Assembly: GCA_049999725.1 (NCBI GenBank)
Contig: JBNGIS010033813.1
Span: 44,233 to 72,444, forward strand
Direction of reading: 5' to 3'
DNA length: 28,212 nt
Source of the DNA: Haplomitrium mnioides
Taxonomy: Eukaryota; Marchantiophyta; Haplomitriopsida; Calobryales
Below are positions 19,526 to 28,212 of the stretch, piece by piece (position 1 is the stretch's first letter; every line of letters begins with the position of its first letter). Made by a program: the position numbers and the translations under genes. The notes below the pieces were generated by a model, which had not been told where the DNA came from, did no database searches, and worked only from the letters and a program-made list of their open reading frames with translations.

Positions 19526-20291
19526 GTAACAAATTTTCTTCTCTTTTTATACCTTTGGCTAATCCATTCTTTTTTTTTCTAGACTCAAATCCTAGTTCTA
19601 GAGATGTTATATTTTCTCAACTTACAGCCAAAAGATAATTTTTTGGTGAAGTTATTTAGCAAAGAAGATTTGAGTCGAATAGTTCTTAGCAAGTTGAGTT
19701 GTGAGAAGAGTATCTATGCTCCCATAGACTTCGTTGTTTTATATTTCAATTTTAACCTTGTCTGTAGTTGAATTAAGCCTGAAAATGAATTTAATTCTTG
19801 GTGGTGACCTTAGTCTTGCAACAAGTATTGTTTTGGTTCCTTTAAATGAAGAGCTCTTGTTAAAATAAATTGAAAGAATGGTTTTTGTTGTTTGCAAATT
19901 CGGTACGCGCATAGGATTTGTTCTTGTTTCTTTTAAAACCAATCATGACATTAGTCACAACAAGCCATGATATTGGTGTTATTGTATTGGTCTTATGTGC
20001 GCATACAATCAGTTGTTGTCTCTACTCATCCTAAACGCTTAGATGATGTGTTCTTGTACATTTTGTTTGTAAATCTTGTTTTTTTTTCTTTTCCAAATAG
20101 ATTTTCCTTTTTTCAAAGTGCCTAAAGTTTATTTTTAATCTTTTACAAAGTGTTTCGTTTCTACAAATTCAAACATTTGTTCAAAATGACTTGAATATTT
20201 GTGGCACCTCATGTTGTGTTTTGAAGTTACAAGTATTAACATATGTTTTATTGAACTACTTTTATGTCCTTCGTGTTTTGTGATGATGCAG
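19526..20291 (+). other. Probable intron of the DUF7869-type gene
   Basis: Bounded by GTAACA (19526) and a TGATGATGCAG acceptor (20291). It is T-rich and carries three isolated copies of the element's palindromic core (about 19708, 19903, 19995). A 60-codon frame after an internal TTTTTTTCTAG (19582) could be a small internal exon. Joined directly, the two flanking exons are out of frame, so either such an exon or an indel exists. Confidence 0.5.
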
Positions 20292-22074
20292 TCAAATATA
20301 ATCGCCAATTGTTTCTTCATCGTGACCAACAAATGAAAGTAAGATTAAAACTTGCAAACCATCGAAGGAAATGCTATGCCAATGGTCAAAATTACTTGGG
20401 AATTGTCATTAATGGAATGGATTATAAGAAAACTATTATTCCACACTCACATTCGCCACCCAAAAACATTGATAAAGATTGTTTGGTGGGTGTGCATGTT
20501 GTTGGTGCCTTAATATTCAATCATGCTCTTTCTTTGAAGGTCTTCTTAACGTACGAAAACTTGAGAAGCAAGTCTAATTTGATATTTACTGTGCTCAACA
20601 AAATATAATGTGACTTTGAATGCTTGTTGCCTCCAACTTTGTATCTTCAGTTGGACAACATGACACAAGAGAATAAGAATTCTATCATGTTTGGATATCT
20701 TAGTCTTTTTATTGCAAAGAATCGCTTTCAAAAAATCAAGGTGGGATTTCTCATGGTTGGCCATACTCATGATCAAATCGATCAAATGTTCAGTCAATTG
20801 TCGAAATGTTTAAAATGTGTCAAACTTTCACAATTACGAGTCTTAACAAGGCGTTTCAATTATCTTATAATCCTAAACCTCAAGAGACTCTTTTGTCGGA
20901 AACTTGGGATTTCAAAATTTTTCTGCAGCAACATCCCTCTTTGGTTCAAAGGATACATGATATTACTTTTAATCAACAATTCAAATTCTAGTTAAATGAT
21001 TCCAAGGCAAAGATTTGGAGTAAACAATTTTCAACAAATGAATTTTGGCTACTTGTAGATGGTATTTGTTAACTCAAGTGCCTACCTGAAGTGGAGAGAG
21101 AAATTTTGAGTTCAATGTTGATTCCTCTCAATGCATATTCTAAAATCAAAAGATCTTAAAAGGAAGAAAGAGAAGTGGATGTCAAGAAAGTGGTATTTTC
21201 AATAAGGGACAACATAAGTGAGAACTACAGCAAGTTCTTTATAGATTTTGATATTCAATGTTGGAATGAATTTTTTCTTACCCAACAAGAGATTGCGACC
21301 TACATCCTTGAAAAAAAAAGATGACAACTCGAAGCAGAATTTTCCTTTCTACCTTCACAACAGTCAAACCCTTGTAATGATTCTCAAAATGTTTGTCTAG
21401 ATTCTCAGCTTGATGCTCTACAGACAGAATAAGATATATATGTACAACACATACTTTCTACACGCCGAGCAATCTATGATGGAGGAGCACCTAAGCCACA
21501 AGAAAGGACTCTTTCACATAATGCTCGATATGAGTATAAATTCAGCAATCTACATGAGTTGACACCTAGAATGTTTATTTGTGTTGTTGCATCTCTGGAT
21601 CCTAAGTGAGGACCATTTTGGATTGCCAAAGTTCTCAAAGTTTTGTCATTTGATGAGGAAGATCCTCCAAACCCGAAACGAGTATGAGTTCAATGGTTTG
21701 CTTGTTTGGTTGAAGATGCATTTTCTGGACAATACTTCCAAGTTACATATTGATGTCCTTGAGGTGACACAAATCACAAGTATGTCTTTTGATTTTCTTC
21801 TTACCCAAAAAATCATTTGAGAAAAACTACTCTAGCTACTATTAAAGCAAATCTATTTGAGTACAAAAGACAAAAGGCCCTCAATCCTGAAATGTTTCAA
21901 AGAGATTCAATCACTATCATTAACACAAAGACAAATCAAACAAACCTTGATGAATCTTCAGAAGCTGAATCCGAAAAAGTCGAGACTAGTGACTTAAGTC
22001 ATTCAAGAATTTTGTTCTATATTTTGTATTTTCAAGTATATTGTAATTTAAGATTATTATTTTTAAAAAGTACT
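20292..22074 (+). pseudogene. DUF7869-type protein gene, C-terminal exon (DN..ENKN, VGHTH, SH3/chromo-like tail)
   Basis: Blocks in order: GIVINGMDYKKTIIPHSH (20396-20450), CLLPPTLYLQLDNMTQENKN (with TAA before CDFECLL), FQKIKVGFLMVGHTHDQIDQ and MFSQLSKCL (to about 20812), then after a frameshift WDFKIFLQQHP, and finally RMFICVVASLDPK-TGA-GPFWIAKVLKV with VQWFACL and GQYFQVTY (about 21570-21750). The last looks like an SH3/chromo-type small barrel. The IxGMD, LDN...ENKN and VGHTHxxIDQxFS signatures are the hallmarks of the DUF7869 family, whose Asp/Asn/His pattern is compatible with a nuclease or transposase core, though I know of no experimental proof. At least ten in-frame stops; nearly all are CAA/CAG/CGA with C changed to T. 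Confidence 0.75.
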
Positions 22075-22077
22075 TGA

Positions 22078-22430
22078 GAATCTCTTGAAACAACCTGTTG
22101 AATTTTATGCCAACTTGAACTTTTGACTGTAAATCATTCCAAGTTGAATGTTATTCTTTGTAAATGAAACCTAAATCTTTAGCTAATATTTTTATTTTCT
22201 TTGTAAAAATATTTTCTTCTCCAAAATGTAAGTATTTAATTTCCAACTTTATTGTTTTCTAGAAGAGTTTAAGGTTATTGTCTAGCTAAAGCATCTGCCA
22301 AAATTGGCTAATTGTTTTTTTCTTGTTACGGCTTTGATGTAAAACTCAAAACCCTTTGCATTGTTTGACTCAAATGTAGAGCTTTGTACTTGTTTTTACT
22401 TTTAGATTCTGAATTAGAAATCAAAATCTT
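22078..22430. other. 3' flank of the DUF7869-type gene, no gene
   Basis: AT-rich, T-rich DNA with several possible poly(A) signals but no clear single one. Nothing coding was seen. Confidence 0.5.
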
Positions 22431-22810
22431 TTGCGTGCGCAGAGTTTGTTGTGAAAAATAGAATGTTTATAGTCTGTATCCTCGGTTGTAGAATTGTGAA
22501 CCTTATGTGCACATAGACTTTGATTCGCAAGTCAAAACATCGTAGGTACAAAAACTCTTCTGTAGAACCTAAAACCTAGGTTCTTGTCAATCTCTGTTGT
22601 GGAATGTTTAGATGGTGAGTTCGGATTCCTATGTGCGCATAGACTTTGGGGTGGAGTGTTCATATGGTGAGTTCGGATTCCTATGTATGCATAGACTTTG
22701 GGGTGGAGTGTTCACATATTAAGCTTGGATTTCTAAACGTATAGAGACTTTGGGGTGGAGTGTTCATATGTTGAGCTTAGATTCGTAGGCGTGCCTAGAC
22801 TTTGGAGTGG
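22430..22810. repeat. Right subterminal tandem repeats, ~52-bp period
   Basis: Best units begin at 22620, 22672, 22725 and 22777 (ttcggattcctatgtgcgca, then tagactttggggtggagtgt), a 52-53-bp period. Looser cores lie at 22434 and 22506. The core tatgtgcgcatagacttt is the same as in the left subterminal array (..tatgtgcgcatagactct), in the same rather than inverted orientation. Confidence 0.75.
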
Positions 22811-23049
22811 AAGTCTAAGCCTTCCACAAGTTTTACTTCTCATGTACAACCTTCAAGCTTCTTCTTACAAAGACTATCGATTACAACTTTGCTTGTACAC
22901 AAGTTATAGACGCTTTTGTAGATCTTTAGACCTTTGTTTAGTTGAATCAAGTCTAGAACTTGGAGTTGTTTCTTGTTTATATTCTTAATTCAATCTACTT
23001 AGCTACTACTTTTTTGATTTTGAACTATGATACGTTTGTGTATATGCTT
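22811..23049. other. Right subterminal region before the gap, no gene
   Basis: Mixed-sequence, T-rich DNA, with no convincing reading frame. A 77-codon open frame at 22755-22988 overlaps the tandem repeats and is not called. Confidence 0.5.
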
Positions 23050-23149
23050 NNNNNNNNNNNNNNNNNNNNNNNNNNNNNNNNNNNNNNNNNNNNNNNNNNN
23101 NNNNNNNNNNNNNNNNNNNNNNNNNNNNNNNNNNNNNNNNNNNNNNNNN
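23050..23149. other. Assembly gap (100 N)
   Basis: Exactly 100 unknown bases, the conventional size for a gap of unknown length. The true transposon length is therefore uncertain. Frames drawn across it are meaningless. Confidence 0.99.
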
Positions 23150-23509
23150 CGCCCAGAGTTTGTGCAATCAAACATATTTCAAAATAGCTTCTTGTGAATT
23201 GTATTTCAACTTTTGGGCTTAGAATTGTAGTCATTGATAAATGCAATTTTTTGGTGAAAAAACTTACCGTAATTTTTATGCTTTTCATCAAATTTGAGTT
23301 TTCCAATATTTTCATAGGAACTAATAATATTGATTGATTTTGCATAACGAAATCGACTCTTGCTTGATCATGGTTGTTGAAATGGCCAAAAAAAATTCCA
23401 AAAAACTCATGTACTTTTTGTTTTTAAAAAATAGCCTCGTTTATTTTTGTTTTTTGAATTCAAAATTCACAATTTTTCTTAAAAAAAACAAAAAAAAGTT
23501 CATATTATG
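23150..23509. other. Right end of the transposon, no gene
   Basis: A T-rich and A-rich tract leading to the right TIR, similar in composition to 12251-12400. No coding signal. Confidence 0.5.
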
Positions 23510-23540
23510 AGTAGCATAATCCTGGTTCAAAGTAGCGGCT
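23510..23540 (-). repeat. Right terminal inverted repeat
   Basis: agtagcataatcctggttca continuing to aagtagcggct. Its reverse complement matches the left TIR at 12221-12250 in about 24 of 30 positions. It is followed by gtt and then satellite starting CAT. Confidence 0.75.
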
Positions 23541-23542
23541 GT

Positions 23543-26500
23543 TCATGACTCTTTTAATGTTAAAACAAAAAGTCAAAAATGAACACTGCAACTTGTTATG
23601 TTTTGAGTGCAACTCTCATTGGCATTTCTTTCCACCACTTGAAAAGTCCTAGTAAGCATGACACTTTTTATGTTTAAATTAAATATCAACAAAGAAAACT
23701 ACAACTTTTCATGTTTGTAGTGCAATTTATATTGGCATTTCTTTCCACCACTTGAAAAGCCAAAGAAGACATGGCACTTCTAATGTTCAAACTTAAAATC
23801 AAGAAACAATACTAGAACTTGTCATGTTTGTTGTGCAGTTCAGAGTAGCATTTCTTTACACCACTTGAAAAGCCTAAGTAAACATTGCACTTCTTTTGTC
23901 CAATCAAAAAGTCAAAAAAGAACACTACAGCTCATCATGTTTATAGTGCAATTCTAATTTGCATTTCCTTCCACCACCTGAAAAGCCGTAGTAAAAATTG
24001 GATCAACTAAACATTAAAAAATAAAACTACAACTTTTCATGTTTTTAGCGCAAATTGTAATGGCATTTCTTTCCACTATTGGAAAAGCCCAAGTAAACAT
24101 AGTACTACTTATCTTCAAACTAAACATCAACAAATAGCACTACAACTTGTTATGTTTGGTGTGCAATTCTCATTGGCATTTCTTTCCACCACTTGAAAAG
24201 CCTTAGTAAACATGACACTTCTCTAATTTGAATTCAACATCAGCAAAAAACACTACAATTTGTCATGTTTGGAGTGCAATTCTCATTGTTATTTCTTTCT
24301 TCCACTTGAAACACCTTAGTAAACATGATATTTCTAATGTGAAATTTGAACATCAACAAATAACAATACAATTTGTCATTATTGTATTGCAATTGTCATT
24401 GGTATTTCTTACCACCACTTCAAAAGCCTTCTTAAACATGGCACTTATTATAATGAAACTTAACATCAACAAAAAAAACTACAACTTTTCATGCTTTTAG
24501 TGCAATTCTCATTGGCATTTCTTTGCACCAATTGAAAAGCCATAGAAAACATGGCACTTCTTATGTTCAAACAAAAAAATTAACAAAGAACTCTAGAACT
24601 TGTCATGTTTATAGTGCAATTTTCATTGGAATTTCTTTCCACCACTTGAAAAGCCTCAAGAGACATAGCACTTCTTATATTTCAACTAAACACTACAAAG
24701 AAAACTACAACTTGTCATGTTTGTAGTGCAAATCCGATTGGCATTTCTTTCCACCACTTGAAAAGCCTTAGTACAAATGGCACTTTTAATATTTAAACTC
24801 AACATCAAAAAATAAAACTACAACTTGTCATGTTTGCAATTCGCATTGGCATTTTATTCCACCACTTGACAAGCCTTAGTAAACTTAGCACTTCCTTTAT
24901 TCAAACTGTACATTAACAAACAAAACTACAACTCGTCATATTTGCAGTATAGCTCTTATTGGCGTTTCTTCCCACCACTTGAAAAGCTTTAGAAAACATA
25001 GCACTTCTTATGTTCAAACTCAAAATCAACAAAGAACACTAGAACTTGTCATGTTTGTAGTGCAATTTTCATTGGCATTTCTTGCCACCACTTGAATAGC
25101 CTTAGAAGACATATCACTTCTTACGATTCAACTCAATAATATACAAAACACTACAACTTGTCATGTTTGTGGTGCAATTCTCATTGACATTTCTTTCCAC
25201 CACTTGAAAAACCTCAATAAAAATAGCACTTCTAATGTTTAAACTCAACATCAAAAATGAAAACTACAACTTGTCATGTTTGTAGTGCAATTCGCATTGG
25301 CATTTTATTTCACCACTTGAAAAGCCTTAGTAAGCTTAGCAATTCTTTTAATGAAACTAAATATTAACAAACAAAACATAGTACTTCTTATGTTCAAACT
25401 ATACATCAATGTGAAGAACACGACAACTTGTCATGTTTGTAGTGCGATTCTGAATAGCATTTCTTCACACCACATGAAAAGCCTAACTAAACATTGCACT
25501 TATTATACCCAAACTAAGAGTCTGAAAAGAATACTACATTTTGTCATGTTTGTAGTGCAATACCCATTGCCATTTCTTTCCAGCACTTGAAAAGCCTTAG
25601 AAAACATAGCACTTCTTATATTAAAACAAAACTTTAACAAAGAAAACTACAACTTGTCATGATTGGTGTGCAATTTGCATTGCCATTTCTTTCCACACCT
25701 TGAAAAGCCAAAATAAATATGGTACTTGTTATGTTCAATCTAAACATCAACCAAGAACACTACAACTTGTCATGTTTGGAGTGCATTTCTCATTGGCATT
25801 TTTTTCCACCACTTGAAATGCCTTAGCAAACACGACACTTCTTAAAATTAAACTAAACATTAACAAACAAAAATTGCAACCTGTTATGTTTGTAGTGAAA
25901 TCCTCATTGGCATTGCTTTCCACCACTTGAAAAGCCTTAGTAAACATGGCACTTCTTATATTTAAACTAAACATTGACAAAGAAAAATCCAACTTGTCAT
26001 GTTTGGAGTGCCATTCTCATTGGCATATCTTTCCATCACTTGGAAAGCTTTAGTAAACATGGCTCTTTCAATGTTCAAACAAAAACCCAGAAAAGAACAC
26101 TACAACTTGTCATACTTTGAGTGCAACTCTCATTGCTCGTTTTTCCACCACTTGAAAAGCCTTAGTAAACATGACATTTCTTATGTTCAAATTAAATATT
26201 GACAAAGAAACTACAACTTTTCATGTTTGTAGTGCAATTCATATTGGCATTTCTTTCCACCACTTGAAAAACCTTAGAAAACGAGGCACTTCTAATGTTC
26301 AAACTTAAAATCAAGAAACAACACTAGAACTTGTCATATTTTCAGTGCAATTCTCAATAGTATTTTTTTTACACCACTTGAAAACCCTAAGTAAACATTG
26401 CACTTCTTTTTTCCAAACCAAAAATCAAAAAAGAACACTACAACTTGTCATGTTTGTAGTTCAAGTCTAATTGGCATTTCTTTCCACTACTTGAAAAGCC

Positions 26501-26783
26501 TTAGTAAACATCTCTTTAACTAAACATCAACAAAGAAAACTACAACTTTTCATGTTTGTAGTGCAATTCGCAATGAGATTTCTTTCCACTACTGGAAAAG
26601 CTCAAGTAAATATAGTCCTCCTTATCTTCAATTTAAATGTCAACAAAGAACACTACAACTTGTGATTTTTAGTGTGCAATTCTCATTTGCATTTCTTTCC
26701 ATCACTTGAAAAGCTTTAGTAAACATGACACTTCTTTAATTTGAAGTCAACATCAACAAAAAATCCTACAACTTGTCATGTTT
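23543..26783 (+). repeat. ~113-bp satellite, block C
   Basis: About 28 units of the same satellite and orientation as blocks A and B, for example acaacttgttatg at 24142 and acaatttgtcatg at 24254. Units differ by 10-25%. Reading frames of 60-90 codons on both strands are open only because the monomer is stop-poor. They contain CHVCSA..FHHLKSLSKH-type strings (see findings), but the frame shifts from unit to unit, so no protein is called. Confidence 0.9.
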
Positions 26784-28212
26784 TGTCACGCCCCTGCCTC
26801 CTTTATTAACACCCAACTGATGCTATTTCAGAGGAAAGGGGTGACAAAGAGTAACCGGGCTCTTTAATGAGACGGCCCCAGCACCCTCGTTAGCGAATTC
26901 AGATCTTAACAATCCTGAACCTCTCACCTTGCACTTCCACACTACTCTCAAACCCACCAAGCACAAGACCGACCTGACTTCCTCTCCACCACACACAGAG
27001 CAACCACAAATCAATTGATCCTGGGGTACATCCAACACTGTGCTTGAGGCAAATCCAGCTGCAGATATTCAATTTCACCTCCTTTACACAGGGGTGTATG
27101 CACTTATTACACAGTAATAGACTTGCAGCCTTCTTCTACAGGCTGCGTCCTAACACCACCAAGACCCAACACTCCACCAAGTACTGAACTATTGCCAGGG
27201 CCAGCTACTCCAGCACCCAGCCAAGCAGAGCTATCCGCTTTATTCCCCTAACAGAATGGAAATTACAACTGAAACGTGGAACCCTACTTATTAGCCTTCC
27301 TAGGCACATGCAGAACTATCATTCCCTCTTCCTAACGCTCCTAACATCACTGCCTCCACTCCTGTACAGCAATTATTGCCAACACTTCAGCCTGACCAGC
27401 ATTGTAGATAATGTAGCCCTTGGTTCCTCCTTTGCCAGCCCGAATCCTCCCCTGCAACCTGCCTCAGCTTTCTCAACCCAATCCTCTGCCTGTTTGAAGC
27501 TTCAGACAATGGTTCAAAATCTGAGCTCCAATTATGAATCCTGCCTCTGCAATCTCAACAACACCAGAAGCATCAATCTCACTGCCACTCTCTCCCCACT
27601 CACACACCCTGTCCAAATAGTTTTTTAGCTTCCCTCGCGAGAAGCCCTGAATTTACTTCCTCAGGCTTGGAAGAGGTCTTATTTAACTTCCACCTCTGGA
27701 AGACAGCCCTCCCAGTTGCTGGATCACCCACTCCACCCGAGAATTGGCTGGATCTTCCACGCAGTGCGCAGGCACTAACGTGGCCACTCCTCTCCCTTCT
27801 CCACAAGATTATACCACCAGCAGCACGCTCCCAATGCTTCTGGGACTGATTCTCCTGCACAAACCAAAGCTAAGGTGACACCAGGACCCCCCCTTGGCTG
27901 CCCCTCACGAAATACAAACCGAAAGAACTCTCCTCTCCTCTGAGTGTTGGTCCACCTCCAAATGCTGGCCTGCCTTCACATGCGAGTACACCTGAGTAGT
28001 CTGAGCCTCTAGAGCCTCCTGCCCAGCAATTCCCAGCACTCCCTCAGTCCACCTCCACCCTGTGATAGCATTCCCTCACGAGTACACCCAATGCACCAAG
28101 GTCTCACCAGAACTCTCTCCTCCGTATCTCGCTGCTTTCCTTGCACCCAAAAACAGTCCCCGTCGCTTTGAAGCGAGGTAGTCTATCCCCGCGCTCGTTT
28201 CCTCTCCAGCTT
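26784..28212 (+). mobile_element. Second copy of the GC-rich LTR, truncated by the window end
   Basis: It begins TGTCACGCCCCTGCC inside a satellite unit (...acttgtcatgttt|TGTCAC) and aligns with the start of the solo LTR at 8714. Shared blocks are CCCCTG, GGGG.TGACAAA, TCTTTtrATGAGACGGCCCC, tagttttttagcttccctcg / tagttttgatacttccttcg, cgagaag.cct, acttccacctctggaa and the cagtg/cgtggg.actaac end. It is more diverged than two LTRs of one recent element would be. Whether it is a 5' LTR or a solo LTR cannot be seen. Open frames of 70-106 codons here (for example 27308-27628) show no known domain. Confidence 0.7.

Larger units (their letters stand above)
12217..23543. mobile_element. TIR-flanked DNA transposon with DUF7869-type and ParB-methyltransferase genes
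   Basis: About 11.3 kb, containing a 100-N gap. Its ends form an imperfect terminal inverted repeat: agccactactttgaataagg at 12221 against the reverse complement of 23540-23510 (agccgctactttgaaccagg), both going on to ..GCTACT. Satellite flanks it, stopping at CAT (12214-12216) and resuming at CAT (23544-23546), so a 3-bp CAT duplication is likely. Cargo is two divergent, intron-containing, decayed genes: a ParB-methyltransferase gene on the minus strand and a DUF7869-type gene on the plus strand. Subterminal tandem repeats sit inside both ends. A 3-bp duplication and a CACTAC-containing TIR recall CACTA elements, but no CACTA transposase was found, so I do not assign a superfamily. Confidence 0.75.

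Noticed and set aside
18306-22074. Reading the in-frame stops as sites of fern-type U-to-C RNA editing
   Set aside because: Every stop would be repaired by U-to-C editing, but that process is known in organelles. The genes have spliceosomal introns and lie in nuclear repeat DNA, and frameshifts are present too, so deamination decay is simpler.
22960-23345. Frames spanning the N stretch
   Set aside because: They consist largely of unknown bases across an assembly gap.
12217-23543. Assignment of the DNA transposon to CACTA/En-Spm
   Set aside because: The 3-bp duplication, CACTAC string and subterminal repeats are suggestive, but no TNP2-type transposase is present and the TIR appears to start at AGCC rather than CACTA.
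24228-24726. Open frames of 60-90 codons in the satellite
   Set aside because: The monomer is stop-poor and its ~113-bp period changes frame every unit. Frames are not preserved between units.

Overview
The window looks like intergenic nuclear DNA from a land plant. A homosporous fern (Ceratopteris or Adiantum type) is my best guess. The reasons are plant-type Ty1/copia remnants, GT-AG introns, a long satellite, very long GC-rich LTRs, and a DUF7869-type protein family that I associate with ferns, mosses and other non-seed-plant eukaryotes. The lineage is inference, at perhaps 55% confidence. I see no ordinary host gene, tRNA, rRNA or CRISPR. Essentially everything is repeat or mobile DNA, and every protein-coding unit carries stop codons or frameshifts.

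Layout. 1-1042: degenerate AT-rich DNA with a possible minus-strand retroelement scrap and a 12-bp-stem hairpin. 1043-2483, 11990-12216 and 23543-26783: three blocks of one ~113-bp satellite, all in the same orientation, interrupted by three insertions. Insertion 1 (2484-11994) is a Ty1/copia element with short (~175 bp) LTRs that are about 88% identical. It has broken gag, protease, a partial integrase, RT and RNase H (3500-7501). A different, 3.1-kb GC-rich solo LTR (8714-11810) sits exactly between its polypurine tract and its 3' LTR. Insertion 2 (12217-23543) is a TIR-flanked DNA transposon of about 11.3 kb containing a 100-N assembly gap. Insertion 3 (26784 to the window end) is the start of a second, diverged copy of the GC-rich LTR.

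The DNA transposon is the most interesting object. It has ~31-bp imperfect TIRs flanked by CAT on both sides, and subterminal tandem repeats at both ends. It carries two divergently transcribed intron-containing genes. The minus-strand gene (17371 to 13198, four exons with matching splice phases) reads as an unknown N-terminal domain, a lysine-rich linker, a ParB/sulfiredoxin-like segment and a C-terminal beta-class (N4-cytosine/N6-adenine) DNA methyltransferase, with a PYG motif IV followed by a VLD-type motif I. The plus-strand gene (about 17.86-22.07 kb) is a DUF7869-type protein with an LDN...ENKN and VGHTHDQIDQMFS signature, and is the candidate transposase. TATA boxes for both lie about 90 bp apart between the genes.

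A palindromic core (TATGCGCGCATA / CCATGCGCGCATGG) recurs through nearly all the noncoding parts of the transposon (both ends, both large methyltransferase introns, and between the genes), with a different period in each place (about 36, 24, 33 and 52 bp). It could be a binding or methylation site for the encoded proteins. Nearly every internal stop in both genes is one C-to-T step from CAA, CAG or CGA, which suggests silencing by cytosine methylation followed by deamination.
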